DNA of 64,000 nt from Dendrophyllia cribrosa (GCA_024195265.1 JAJLRJ010000005.1:35842105-35906104); one strand, 5' to 3'. Numbered from the stretch's first letter, positions 11,001 to 26,000 are shown. Made by a program: numbers and translations. Notes: generated by a model from the letters alone, not told the origin.

Positions 11001-14000
11001 TTGTATTATTATTATTATTATTATTATTAGTAGTAGTAGTAGTAGTAGTTGATAGGTAATCATACGGTTTCGAGTTCAATTTGGGATTAATTTGCACGAG
11101 TGAGTTTTTCAAAAAGCTCAAAATTGCACGAGCCGCTTCGGCGAGTGCAATTTGAGCTTTTTGAAAAACTCTTAAGTGCAAATTAATCCCAAATTGAACG
11201 AGAAAACCGTATGATCACTTATTAATAATTATACATGAAAAAATTTACATCCATTTTTGTTTTGAATTTTTTTTTTTCGATTTGTAATTTGCACTGGTGT
11301 TACACTTGAACTGCACTGCTCTTAGCCAATCAGAATCGAGTAATTTTTTCATGTATATTATTATTATTATATATTTTTTTAATGTGGTTAATGGCAAAAT
11401 AAAATGAATGAATGAAACCCCTGTCTTTCCGCCTCTGCTGCACCTACAGTACCAATCCAAGCTCATAGGACCGATACCAGTACCAGAATTAAGAGGTGAC
11501 AGAGGTGTGCATGCCATGCACAATCTGACACAAAACATAAAACGTAAAATCGGCGTTTGTATCCTAACTGTAATGTATCGCTATAAATGCTATCACGACG
11601 AATTTGGTTTCATTTTATAGCAACAAAAGCGTGTTGTTTTTGTTGGAGACGTTGCACAATTCAAGTTTAATCTCAAAGTCTTAATTTTTGTTTGAATCTT
11701 TATCTACAGATATTGAACTACAAAAGGATGTCTGGGATTTTTATTATAACGCGCCATCATTTTTTTATGATTTTTTTAAACTTCAATTCAGCGGTTTTGA
11801 CGTTACATAAAAAGAAGCGGTTTTCAGAACTCAAAGTGAATACATGTAGCCGGCGCCAAGCGCGGGAAAACGCGTAAGTACTTTTAAATTCTCTCAACCT
11901 CGCGCGGCGCAAAGTCATTTACTATGTAATCACTTTTTATTGTGTCATAACCTCATATAAAACCGTCCAATCAAAATTATTATTGTATAAAACTAAGCAG
12001 AAGTTACCTATTGTTCTGGGTGGATTTGATGGTGGTATAGTCGGTGGAATCAGTACTGTCACCGTTGACGTTCTGGTCTCCCGAGTTTTGTTACTCTTTC
12101 CATTAAGCTGAAAATTAATGGAGCATATGCATGCAGATGTCAGTTCTGGGAATAAAGTTAACTTTATTTGCCTTGCATACTTTGCATCGTACAACACAGG
12201 TTTGAAAAAAAGATAAAATATATAAAGCCGGGAAATGTTTTAAGCTTTTTATAAAGTACAGGCGTCAAGAACATAATTTAATATTTAACAGTCAAATTAT
12301 TACATTATTTTTTTAATCTCCCAGGTTTTATCTCAATTTTGTTTCCAGTACCAACTAAACACATTTGATATGAAATATAAACTTTCAATTAGTTTTATCG
12401 TTGAGCTATTTTGAAAAAAAAAGCTCATAGTCGGTGTAAATTTGGTGTCATTATCTCTCAATGTTTGTATATATGCAATGTGCCTACGTTATCATTCTAC
12501 AAGCTGTTCCAAACAACAGCTCCTCAGTCTATAATTTATATACAGAGTAAATTTACCATAATTTGTCCTCTTATGAGTAATTGTATCCTTAAAACCGATT
12601 GTGTATTGTAGGTACGCATCATATCATTTGTTGTGAAGCAGTATTATATAAAGCATTGTCAGATACATGCTTAGTTCACTTATCATTCTCTTTTTTTTAT
12701 TCTAACTGAAGTTCAACATCCTTTCAGTGCTAAATTTACTACGATTATCAGTTGAGCAAGGCACGAGCGACGTTTGGCGACAAAGTTTTGCCGTTAAAAC
12801 TACGTTGTTGTCAAGGGCAACTTGCTACGTTTCCAACGGTAGCGCGTTTTGTTACTGACGATGTCCAATCACAGACAAGTTACCATTGAAAACGTAGCAA
12901 GTTGCCCTTGACAACAACGTAGTTTTAACGGCAAAACTTTGTCACCAAACATCACTCGTGCCTTGCTCAACTGATAATCGTAGTATTACAACTGACACAG
13001 GTGGCGCTTGTGTTACCTTGATAGAGTAATTAAATCTGGAACATTCCTCCTTTAACAGAATGGTGGCATTGTATGTACCCTGCAATGTCAAAACGTATTT
13101 ATGAATGAATGAATGAATGACATAATGTGTGCATTCTGTTGTTTATGAGTAAGGTACTGTACCACACCTAATCGTATCAATAACAAAATTCTCGATTGTG
13201 ATTGGTCATCCACGCACCTATTTCTTAAGTAACTACCACTAAAGAAATGATCGAATAAAATATGGAATTTTCTTTTGCACTCAAACTGATTAAATGTGAC
13301 TATACATGCAGCTGTCTGCGGTGGTGCATTTGATAAGGCTTGTACTGCATTTATATAACTCAAATCTGTTGGATCACTACAGTAATACTCTACAATTCTA
13401 AAATCATAATAAATGTATCTACAGTATCACTTTTACCTCAATTAACTCTTTTCCATGGCAAGGTGCTGGTTTCTGTATATTGTTCCATCTAATTATGAAC
13501 ATGTTGATTTCTTTACAATGCGTATCTAAAGGCACTGCCCATGTTACAAATATTTTCTTGTCAAAGTACTCTGCTGTGACGTTGATCAGTGAACCTGCAT
13601 GTCCAAAAGCAACAGATAACACTAATAAACAAATTAGTCACAATAATCAAACCCAGTGTAATCAGATCTGTACACATTACTGCCCTGTACTTACACTGTA
13701 TTTACATAATCAAGTAATCAACCAATTCTTGAAAGAGGAGCAAATCATGGTCTGTTAATCTAGCCCATTTTGGAAACAAAAATGTGACAACTTGGCAAAA
13801 GTTAGGCTAAGTTTATTTAAGTTGCAATTCACTCAGACCCAGTTCATCTATGACTAGAGACACTCATTGATAGTTTTGGTACATGCACTAGGTTGGTAAG
13901 TTATCACAAAACTGAATGATTATTTTTTGGTTTCCATTAATACAAAAACATTATTTTGTTTTTGAAATGTCAGCACCAAATCCCTGTCAGGCAATGCCCC

Positions 14001-17000
14001 CTTCAGTACAGCTTTAGCCTACCTGCCTGCCTATACATGGACAGTTTTCTTAGCTCTTAAATTGACCCAGTTATGAAATGTGGACACTTGTTTAAACCAT
14101 TTATAGCAGAAAGTTAAGTAGAAGAGTAATAGTGATTTGCCTTAACTCCTAGCTGTAGCAAAAGTTCTAGAAAAAAATCAATGTTAGAAGATTTGTGCAT
14201 GAATGTCCTTAAATAGATTTATTGAACTGCGTGCATACATGTATGTATGCCTTCTGTCTCTAAGCTATTCTGTCTGCTGCATCTGCTGACTCCACCCAAG
14301 TGCTAAATTCCATCTCCTCAAAATGTTTCTATCTTCCACCAACCTCCATGTTTCACATGGTCACCCCATTTTCATTTTCCTTCAGGCAACCATACAGGTA
14401 AAAAAAGACAAAGATTATTTATATAATGGCTGCATGCCTTCAGCTCTAGCCAAAGCTCAAAATATCAGTTCTCCCTACACTTACTATACATAATATCTTG
14501 TGTTAAAATAATATTATAGTTATGTAGGGTACGTGGACCATTAAGGCAATATTTCTGAGTTGATAAATGTTCTTTATAAACTTTAATGTAGTTCATTTGT
14601 AAAAAAAAAAAGTAGTGCATGCACCAATCGGTATCTTAAAAAATATAAATTACTTACAACACTCTGATGAATTTCTGTATTCGGGGAACTGACATCTCTC
14701 TTGTATTAATTAAAAAGAAATATAGGGCATCAATTTTTAGTAAAACTAAACGTTTTGGGTTAAGTATAACACACCAGTTTCAATTTAAACATAACAAACT
14801 ATCTATCAACATGTAATACAGTGGCCTAAAAGGGACATTGTCCCTGCTGATATATATTATCATGTTTTTTCATCCAGGAGCTAGGAAGAAAAAATTCACA
14901 TGTGATGAAAGCAAAGGATTATTAACTAAAGAGACAAAATAATGCTGAAAAAAGTCAAAATTCCACAAGAATGACAATGTTTGCCTGTCACGAAATCAAA
15001 TTTGATGAAAAGTAATCCACTCCAATAAATATTTATTTCACCTCGGGTGGAAATAAGCTCTTAAGTTGATGGCATTTCTGTTGCAGCGTTTCTGTTCCGA
15101 CGAAGTTTTTGTAACTTGCCCACATTCTAGACCATATCAAAGGAAGTCGATTCGCAAATTTTGAGCCAAATAAAACGGACCATTTTTTTTCTAGGAGGGC
15201 CTCAATATGAAATGAGGGGTTTGCACAAATCCCGATTTTGGCCGCTGTATTTATTTAGAAGAAAATTGGTTCATATTTATTAATCCATGTATCATTCAAC
15301 TAGGAGATACAAAAAGAATTATTGCAATAGAGTAAAACACAAAGAAGTTATGACCAAAAGTTTGCCATTGCAAAATTGCATCCAGCTAGGTCACAGATAA
15401 CTGCATTTTGCACTTTGAGCAAGTCACCCTAATGCAAATCATGTCGTTCTGGGCTGATAAAGCCATGTCCTTACTAGGGTGGCCACCCATTTTTAAAGGG
15501 AGATTGACTGTATTATATCACTTTGTATTAACTTCAGTTTGAAAAATCATTTTACACATTTTACAAACGCAAGATTTAGATATTTTATAGATATTTATTT
15601 TTAAAGAAAAATGATACATTTAATACTTATTACACATGTTTTTAATTATTGATCTGAAAAATTATTGTAATTTTTCCCTTGAAGGTAAGAATGATAAATA
15701 CTCTACCCTTAAACAAACTGTTTAATTATGTTATATACATGTATATCTAGGAATGTGCTGTTCCAGAAAATATCCATACCCCTCCTTAACCCATTGACAC
15801 CTGAGGATTTTTACGTTTTTGAGTGATTTTCTGCATACACACGCCCCATAGGATTTCGTGACTTCATATTTGGAGTTACCATTGAAAGTGCTGCTGTTCT
15901 AAAACACTGAAGGCTCGAGTTTACTGGAAACGTCATTTTGCTTGGTTGATTTGCAATAAAGGGTCTAATATGAATTATCTACGATTTTTGGTAAGTTCAC
16001 AGCCATTTTTCATCTTTAGTAGCTGCCTGATGAGCATCATTAAGCTGGGAGGTAGTTCAGAGTCCACTTCTCAATGAAGCGAGTTAGGTGTTGTACTTCG
16101 TTTGCGAATTTGGCTCGTTGCTCGTTGAACTGGAAAAATGGCCGCCTGGAAACGAAGTAGCTTTGGGACTCGACTCTGGATGAATTTCTCGACCTACCGC
16201 GGCATATTTTGGAAGTTGCGACCACAGGAGAACACAACAAGCGCAAAATTTCGGCGGTGGGTCAGAGTAGCTGTGGACTTAGTATATATATGAAAATTGT
16301 GGAGGACGGAATGGACGCTGTCGAAAAATCTGTTTATTTCCCAGCATGCAGTGCGGTGGTGATGTTGAAAATCGAGGCAAGGTGAGTATGCACTAGTATA
16401 AGAAGCTGTAGCTAGGCCCGAGCAACGAATAAGAGCAAAAAAATTCACTGCTAAGCTAGGACTAGGACTGAATTTTGCTGTAAATGTTGACTTTTGGGTT
16501 TGCCACGATGATTTGAATAAAAAAAACTAAAGGCAAAAACGTGATTTTTGTTGTTTTTCTATGACGTTAAAAACGGTAATTTTTGTTATTGTCCAAATTC
16601 AAACGCTGATATTCTGCAAAAATCGCTGACTTTTTGGTAAAAGTGAAGAACAACTCACCTCCACCGACTGTCGGCCAACTGTCAGCCGACAGATAACCAA
16701 CAGTTTACCGACAGGTTACCAACAGTTTACCGACAGGTTACCGACAGGTTACCGACAGTCGGCCAGAGAAAAAATACTTGACTGAAACCTACGACAAAAC
16801 CCTCAGGAAAATAAATTAAAAGCAACAAAGTCTTTCCAAAAACTTACCGAAAGCATAGAAAGCTTACCTCAAACACAGAAGTTCAAATTTTGAAAAAGAA
16901 AGGTACGACGTATAACCCCGAGTTTTGAAGTTCAACTTTTGAACGTAAGTCAGAGAATAGGCTCTACGAAATGTTAGCTAGATAGCTTTGCTTGTATCCA

Positions 17001-20000
17001 TCGAATCATCCTGTATCGAAAAAAAAAAAACACTTTTGATCGCAGCTAAGTTCGTTGAGTCTTGGTAACCATGCAAATTTTTTGAGCACATGGTTTTATT
17101 TAGCCTGGTTACAAAGGTTGGCCGCTTGTTTTATACAGACTCGATTTCGCATATCGTGTGATATGTCAGTTCGCTAATGTCCTATATGTCAGTTCGCTAA
17201 CGTTTTTTTGTTTACTTTTGCAGTGTGCTATTAATTTAAGCAGTAAAATTTATTTGAAATTTAGTGAAATAATTAAGTCGTTTACGCGATAATTGATTTT
17301 GTGCGAGCTGCTAAATAAATGTATGTCTTATATAATGTTGACTTTCACTAACGTTTCATATTTCTATTTCAGCAGTAAGAGAATCGGTAGATGTCAATGA
17401 AAGATCTTTATTTGATCAAGAGCTGATGCTATATTTATTCATTTATTTAGTGAAGGAAATGGATTAAACATAATCGTTTTGAATCATGTGTTCTTAATTA
17501 ACTTGTTTACACAATAATTGATTTTGTGCGTGCTGCTAAATAAAGGACTCACTGTATTGGTTTAGACTTTATTGTATTTGGTGGCTCCTAAAGGAGCCGT
17601 TTGTTGTTTAACCAAGCGAACTTAGTTAAGAGGATAGAATTCGGCAATATCAGCCAATATGTTCTCAAAGTGGTCACCTCGGTAAACTTTCCGCCAGTTA
17701 AACTCGTCTAGGTATCCTGGAAGTTGGCTTCGTAGAGTCCCGTTCATCGCCTTTAGTTTCCTCTTCACCTGACTCTCGATGGGAATTATGCTTAAGAAAC
17801 TAGAAGGGTATGTGTTTAAGATTTATTTATATTAGGTAAATCGCGAAGTATTCATTACAATTTCGACCGACAGTCTACCGACAACTTACCGACAGATTAC
17901 CAACAGTCGGCCATGTTACCGACAGTCGGCCGTTTGTCGGCCGACAAATGGTGACCACTATGGAAAAAACTGTCGGCCGACAGTCGGTCAACAGTCGGCC
18001 GACTGTCGGACAACTGTCGGCCGACTGTTGACCGACTGTCGGACAACTGTCGGCCGACTGTTGACCGACTGTCGGCCGATTGTCGGCCAACAGTCGGCCG
18101 ACAGTCGGCCGACAGTTGGCCGACAGTCGGTGGAGGTGAGTTGTTCTTCACTTTTACCGACTTTTTTGTGTTTATTGGGTATCTCAATTTGAAAGACTTT
18201 CTAGTCAATGCTCACAACTGCTAGTTAAGGCAATGTTCGCACGATTGAGAAAGTTACAATTTTTTAAAGCAGTGGAGTCTTGTACGGGCGGTTCAGGTGT
18301 CAATGGGTTAAAGGTAAGGGAGGTTTTTTGGTTTGCACGGACCCACCTCACTGGAAATTCCAATTTTTAATTAGCTGCATGCTTTCCTTTATTGACAACA
18401 TTGGCTTTTGAGACCCCCTCTCCCTTGGAATTTCCAATAACTTTCTATGGGGCATGCATATTATTTTCTGTAACCACACAATTTAACCAAAGGCTCCTAA
18501 GAGCCAACCTGTGAATAAGAAATGCTAACACGTAACGCAATGTTGCGGTAAGCTTATGCTTTTACACTGACACAATTCGATATTTTTTGAAAATTAAACG
18601 TAAGGATTTTTAAAGAACACACAAAAAAAGTAAATCACTTTCATAATGTCCAGTTCGAAAAAAAAAAGGGATGCTGAGCGGGAATTGAACGTGGGCCTCC
18701 CGAGTGTAAATCCCGGCGCTAGTCCACAAGACCATCGAGGAACACATGCTCGGTTAAGACTAAATTTTGTTATCAAAAGGTAGATATGCATCAAAACGCG
18801 TGTCTCGATTGGAAAATCCTTTTAGATCGATTTTAATGTTGTATTAAAGACTCCAAGTGCTAAACATCTATAATCTGGATTCACGCTGTTCTTGTTACAA
18901 AACGCATTCGTAACAAAGCATTACATCACCTTGCTTACAGCTGATGGAAGGAGTGAGCGAGTGAATTAGCCACCACAACCGATAACCCGTTCATTACGCG
19001 TGTGTGTATTCACAGGTTAAAAACGGCTATTAATAACTGCCCAGTAGAAATTGAAAATATTATTTTATTACTTTAAATATTTACCTGGGACTCGTATATC
19101 CTTAGACACTATATTGCTATCTTTGTTGTTATGTCCTGGCATGCTCTGTACTGCAATCATATAAGTTGCTCCATACTTAATATGATGTAAAAATATCCAA
19201 TACAGCAGACCCTAAAATCAAACATAAATGACAACTTATCAGATGGACACATATTCCATGTTGAAAAATGAACACAATTAACCTATTAACCCGTTCTTTT
19301 TTATTCTTTTTCTTTTTTTCCCCTCATTGTTGGCCTTTCACTAGACCTTACATGTATTTACGATGTATGTAGTAAAGTTTTCCAGAAAATGCTGAAGAAG
19401 GTAGAATTTTTTAGAAGTGACAAGTGGTAGGAAGACCAGATTAATATTTTTCCTTTGATTTTGCCAGTCTGATAGTTTTTTTTTTGCATGTAACTCAGTG
19501 ACCCAATTTAAAAGACCTCTCTCATTTGGGCACTTTTTGAAATATTTCTTCCATTTGCATGAGTTAGTTATCAAAGTCATAAATAGGGATGACATCACAA
19601 AATTTAATATGGTAAAAGGACTGTGGTACCGTCACGAGTGGTTTCGGGCATTTGAGGTCTCAATGGGTTAAACTGCCACAACATACTGTTAATCCTGCAG
19701 ACAGCAACTAATATGAATCACAAGTCACCTTAGTTACTTTTGTATGGAAACATTCACCTTTCTGTTGAAAAGTGGAACATGTTGTGTAGAATTTGAAGCA
19801 TGATTGACTGTGTGGTGTTTTAATGGCTTTCAACCCACTGACTCCTAAAAAGTCCCACATCACCCCTGAGTGGCCATGGTCCTTGTACCATTGTACTTTC
19901 TTTTTTTTTCTTTACGTAAATTGTTCTCTTTTATTTCCTCGTTTCTACATGTATGCTAATTATGTAGTGCAATAAATTTCGTGCTAAGTAGATTTAATTC

Positions 20001-23000
20001 AATACTTTGTTATTTTACTTAAAGTGTATATGACAGATATTTTTTATATTTGCTTGATGTAATCTACATTGCGTTCTGATAAGAAAGTTGAAAAAAGTTT
20101 TTCGATATCGATTTTTCTTGTCCTTGATTAAGCCGTCTAAAAACGTGAAATTTCACTTCCGGTGGGTTACAAAACTGCGCAAGAAGAAAGACTGGAAATA
20201 GTCTGCTGTGACGTCAATAGGAGAATGCCAGTGTCACGGTTTCTCATTTCCTCTGTTTTTTTTTTTTGGTGCGTGTTGCTACAACCATAGACAACACACC
20301 TCAATAGATCGGAACCATGTTTCTTCCTCAGGGCGCACCAAAAAATGTAAGGAACTGAGAAACCGTGACACCGGCATTCTTGTATTGACGTCACAGCAGA
20401 CTATTTCCAGTCTTTCTTCTTGCTCGGTTTTGTAACTGACCGGAAGTGAAATTTCACGTTTTAAGACGACTAAAACACGGAAAAGAAAATCGATATTGAA
20501 AAAACTCTTTTCGATTTTCTCATCAGAATGCCATGTAGTTTCCATCAAGCAAACAAAAAAATATCTGTCATATACACTTTAATTGTGAAACAAGTAATGT
20601 ACTCTTAAGTCCTGTTGATGTTGTACTAGCGTAAGTAATGTACTGTAAATAAAGTACTGTAATGTCAAATAAAAAAAATAGTACAACATAATACACTCAC
20701 AGGTTTTTACCTTCTTGGAGTTTATCTGAAAACAGTCATAGTGGCCAGGATGGTAATCTTTGCCAGTAATATACACATGATAGCCCCACAAATCACTGTA
20801 TCCTATTATTGAGAACAAACAAGCAGTTAAATACATTAAATTACAACATTGAAGTATGTACAATGTATTTAAAACATAATGCTTTTCTGTTCAATCTGTC
20901 AATACTAAAGCAGTTAATTTTATTAGTCTAGAAGGATTTTGCAATCCTTTGAAAAAATATTGTTAAGAAAAAAAAAAGACATTGAGAGAAAATATATAAA
21001 TTAAAATAAATCGTGTTTGCCACAAACTCTTCAGTCTACAAGTGTTTAATTAAAGTGCACTGACCTGTGTTTGGTGCTTCCCATGTTACTTGAATAACAG
21101 GTTTTCTCTTATAAAGATAACTCAAAAGTTTCACATTTAATGGTGGACCAGGAAAAGAATTGCAGTCTGGATAACTTGTCTTACTGAAGGTCACACAAGA
21201 GGTTTCTGTTGAAAGATAAATGAAATTAGCAAACACTTTAACGTGGGCTTCTATACAGGAAAAAAAGTGGTAAAATTTGTGTCACAGGAAAGTGTTGGGG
21301 ATGTTGCTTAAGAGTAGCAGTGTCTCTGGGAGGGGGGGGGGGGGGGGGGGGGGGGGGGAGGGCTTACACTGGAGTGTAACATACAAACAACCCTGTAGCT
21401 ACAGTAGGGTGGACCAGAAGAGGGATGCCCTTCTGAATCATGTGGGTACCATCTTAAATGGATCCAATGGACCCATGCATTTCCAAGACCAAGGGTGCAC
21501 TTCAATGCAACCAATCACTTACATGTACATGTATGTATTCTTAATATTGTCAAGGAGTTACCAGTAATAACATTGTATACTCACTAATGAAAGTAAACTG
21601 ATAGCATCTGCTGTCTAAATTGGATTGACATGCTTAAGCACATTTATTAAAGTCAATGGAAATAAAACAAGGAAAATCATCAACAAAATAACGACGATAA
21701 CCACCCACCATATATTACTGGCTGGCCCATGTTTCAGTCATACATATTATGTATTTAGCAAACTTATATAAAACCACATGATAAAGAAGCATGTTGTAGG
21801 CTTGCAGCAGATTGTGATGCTCACCTAGTTTATCTTTTCGAGCTGCTCCACAAGGCAGCTGTGGCTGATCTGCTTGAAGAGAAACTAAATTAATTCAACC
21901 AAAAATTAAATTGATTAATAATCTGCACATAACACATATCTGTCATGGGTATTTAGGGATCCAAACTTGTCAGCTCACTCACTAAGGGCAAGTACCGGTA
22001 CATGATTGTATATGCCAGCTGACAACATACTATAAAATAATGTAATGCCCAGCCAAATTTTACTTGCCCTGTATTTAATAAAAAATATGTACAAAATTAT
22101 GTAAAAAGTGGCACTGACATCTTGTCAATCAGAAATTTTTTCTTAATTTGCATTATTTAATATGTACTCAGTACCCGACCAGTGTTTTCTTCTTCACATA
22201 CTTCATGTTCAGGGCCGTACCCAGGCTAAAATCCTTACCGAGGCAATATCAGAAAAAGAAAACCACTTTCAATTTTTTAATCAGGGATTCTGACAGGGTG
22301 CGGGAAAAAAACTGAAATTGTGCAGGAGTTTTGGGACAAATTGTGCGGGAAATATCTTCGATTGTGCGGGAAATTGTGCGGGATTGCGCAATCTTGTGAC
22401 CAACCAAATAGTCAATCACTAGTGTTCTAGCCAGGCCAGAAAAATATGACAGTTAGGAAATTCTGCATAAATGAAAAATACAAATGAAAAATACAAATAG
22501 ATGTTTTAATGAAATGTACTCAGCAATCGCCAATTTGCGGCTGTTTTTCTTCACCAAAGTTTATTTGTCTCAACAAAATCACATTGCGTGACACGATGAA
22601 CTCAATCGGGTAAAACTGAAATACCACCTCTAAATAAAATGTTTCCGATCTGAGTGAGTTCCTTTATGAAAAATTCGTACATTTTATGTAGTGTGAATAA
22701 TTTCCATTAAAGGTTCACACAATTTCTTCGAAAGTTTGCCGCAAAAACACAACCTCGAGATGTATGCAAATTGAGTGCTTTAAATGCAATTTGATAGCAT
22801 GTTTGTTTGCATTTTCCTGAATGAAAACGTCTTTCACTTGATTGAAAAAATCAAATTTAGTATTCTGATCAGAACATAATAATTTTCTCCTATCAATCCG
22901 AAGTTCCAGCGCTTTAATAGTTTGTTTGTCGATTCGCAAACTTGATCAGTTCTTTGCGAAAATAATTCAGACAGAGTGACATTCCCTTCGGCGCGACCGG

Positions 23001-26000
23001 GTACATTTCTTCGGTGTTTCTTCTTCGGTCCCCGACATATTAAACTGAAATAGGAAGCGAAACCGCTCGAAAAAATATCAACAGGCTGCCAAGAAAAATG
23101 ACATAATGTCTGGAAAGCTACGCAAAAAATTCGGTAGGAAGTCGGAAAGAAGTAAAACTGAGACTAGTTCCCAGGACGGCGAAGAGAACGCCTTGTTGTT
23201 TTTATATCGATCCGCTCGAGCTGTTTTCGAGGGTTTTCTCGATTGTTTGGAAGGAAAATGGGCTGAGAATTGCCTAAAACGTTTCTCGAAAGCTTGGTAA
23301 CCAATAGAAATACCTGATTTAATTAAAATTTTAAGCAAATATTTCAGTATTGTGCGGGATTGTGCGGATTTTTAGGAATTGTGCGGAATTGTGCGGGTTT
23401 GACCGAATTGTGCGGTCCCGCACCCGCGCACCCTGTCAGAATCCCTGTCTAATGCATAGCCTCTTACAAGAGAGATAAATTACTTGAGAATGTACTAGTA
23501 TTCAAAATTTTATTTTTACTGAGGCAAGTTCCTCGGTTCACCTCATGCTAGCAACGGCCCAGATGTTCAAAACTACACAAAGGACAACTTTCAGAGTCAA
23601 TTACTTACTCATCCAAAGGACAATTTTTGAGTTTTTGTAATTAACTTATCCATAACTTAGATTTTATGGTCATCTTGACTCACCAGACAATAAATATAGA
23701 TTCCTCTGGTATTTACCAAGCTAACAAACAGATTTCTTTGATTTTCTTCTTAGTAGCTAAATATTGTTCTGATCTTGGCATGGTATTGCATGATAAGAAG
23801 ATTGTGTTTACCTTTTCTGACCTGTAGCTGCCATTGACTTACAACAGTTCCATTAACCACAAATGAATAGATCCCTGAATTACTGGTATCCACCTTCCTA
23901 ATTTTCAACCAAAACCTTCTTTTCTCTGTGTTGTTTCCAATAACAAAATAATTATCTGCCACAATGACTGTCTTATTCCATGTCCAATGACCAAATTTCA
24001 GGGCGCTCAGAGCATGTTCTTTAGTTCTTGCTTTATAAACCATCCTAGCCATTTTTCCAGTGTCGAGCTCAAGTATATTATTGTCAGGAATGGTGGGGTT
24101 TTCCTGAAAAACAATTAAATTTGAATGTATTTAATTACATTAAAAACAAGGTTAAGTGAGTTCAGATGGACCTGATGAACATGTTACAGGTGAGGTTTCA
24201 GATTGAGTGTAACTATGCTTCACCAGCAGTATACCCACTAAAATGTAGCCAGCTTTGATCTTTTAATGAGAACCTGTGAAATTCATGGTACAGTACAGTA
24301 GGGTGCACTATACTATGTAGTTGACAGTAAATGTTTGTAAAGTGCACATCCAAGGTGCCTTGTATGGACACTGTGTCCAGGGCACTGCCATGTATGCACT
24401 GTGTGGACACTGTGTTGGGAAGTGTAGACACTTATGATAGTACATACTGTGTGGACATTGTGGGCACTTTATAGACACTGTGTGGCACTGTATGAATGCT
24501 GTATGGGCACTGTATGCACACTGTAAGGGCGCTGAATGGATATTGTGCTGACACTGTGTGGGCACTGTATGGACACTGTGGGAACTGTGTGGATATTGTG
24601 TGGACACTATATAGACACTGTGTAGACACTGTTTGGACACTGTGTGGATAGTGTGGACACTGTGTGGACACTGTGTGGGCACTGTGTAGACACCGTGGGC
24701 ACTGTGCAGACACTGTGGGGGCACTGTGTGTGCACTTTGTGGATAGTGTGGACATGCACTGTGTGGGCACTGTGTGGACACTATGAAGCCTTCTGGTTAA
24801 GTTGCTGGTTATTGTCCAGCTCTCAGCACTCTATAACATCATACTCTCCATTAAGCTGCCTTAAAGCATCTGATCCTCAGATCCTTGTTTAGGTCACCAT
24901 TCCACATCACAGACATGCTTGTCACAGCACTCTAAGTCTTGCACTCTTGTATCCTTTTCAGAGCAGTTGACCCATAACCCCAAGTTCCCCTCTGTTGACA
25001 CAACCTCATGCCCAGGGTCCTTGGGAGATGAGAGACCCTGGAAACAAGGTGCTGTTGACATCCCTTTTGTCATTATAATTTTTTTGTCATCTTTTTTTTT
25101 TCTCAGCTTTTGCAAATAAAGTTGTTATAAATAAATAAAATTGGCCATAATTTAAAAAAATATTAATAATCTTTTAGACACTTCTTAAACGTGCTAAAAG
25201 AATCAGCACAGACCACTGACTCTGGAAGTGAGTTCAAACTGTCAATGTAGCAACTTGAAAAATATTAGTTTGTCACAGCAAAGAGCTTTTATAACAGAAC
25301 TAAAAAAACTTTTTTTCCTAATATATATTTATTAATGTTTTCATTAGTTTTTGTAACATTGGTGAAAACAGCTGTGGAAACATGAAAACACTTACTTTTG
25401 GGCTGTGTTTCCATAGCTTTCTTGTTCTCACAAACTTCTTATGGAAACATGGAAAGTGTTTATTTCTTAAATGGTTAGTGTCAAGATTTCTGTACTGCAT
25501 ACAATATCATACCAGTTCTGTGAAAGACCACTCCTATAAAAGTTATACTCGAGTGTGCATTAACAGGTGAAATGAAAATATTTCACAATTCTGTTATATT
25601 TTTTAATTTTTGCAAGTACATGTAAGTGCATTTCACTTTGCACTAAAACAATATGTCAGGTAACCTTTTAACTGAACATCATAAATTTAACAGAAAACCT
25701 TTTATCCCTATCAATATTTCATGCGCATGTAAGACTAGTTTCAGACAAAAAAAAAACAACTCTAAGTCATCAAAATAATTTATAATATTTCCTGGTCAAT
25801 TCTAGCTTGCTTGTGACAGACACATACAGTTATACTTGCAATGGCTTTGTACCATTCAAATATTACAGCCTTGGGGATAAACATGGAAAAATAAACATGG
25901 AAAATGCATATATATTAATATTATAAATTCACCTTATTCATTGAGTGGTTATTCAACCAGCTGATATTGACTGCTATTTTAGAATAATTGACAGATGGGG

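Larger units (their letters stand above)
16636..18158. mobile_element. Merlin-type DNA transposon (decayed)
   Basis: TIRs start GGTAAAAGTGAAGAACAACT at the left and are mirrored at the right, with a perfect 8-bp duplication GACTTTTT at 16628-16635 and 18159-18166. Inside both ends lie tandem subterminal motifs of the type ACTGTCGGCCGAC, about 120 bp on the left and about 270 bp on the right. The transposase relic, TIR and 8-bp TSD all fit Merlin (IS1016/ISXO2-like). Confidence 0.85.
15790..18307. mobile_element. TTAA-flanked element (CCCATTGACACCTGA TIR) hosting a Merlin insertion
   Basis: CCCATTGACACCTGA at the left and TCAGGTGTCAATGGG at the right, each next to TTAA (15786-15789 and 18308-18311). 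Removing the nested Merlin leaves about 1.0 kb of non-coding sequence. Related TAACCCATTGA-like ends occur nearby (about 19282, 19663 and 19832), so the family is locally common. Confidence 0.65.

Noticed and set aside
17871..18140. Possible CRISPR-like array
   Set aside because: Units are contiguous, degenerate and lack spacers, and the host is eukaryotic.
17875..18208. Frames with repeated PTVGRLSAD peptides
   Set aside because: Produced by the Merlin subterminal repeat array in both frames; not protein coding.
20167..20548. Three frames on both strands around 20.2-20.5 kb
   Set aside because: They lie in a near-complete foldback MITE; the plus and minus frames are mirror copies.
24308..24781. 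157-residue minus-strand frame rich in HTVHTQCP-like repeats
   Set aside because: Reads through a 12-bp-type minisatellite in several frames at once; no start context, domain or splice support.
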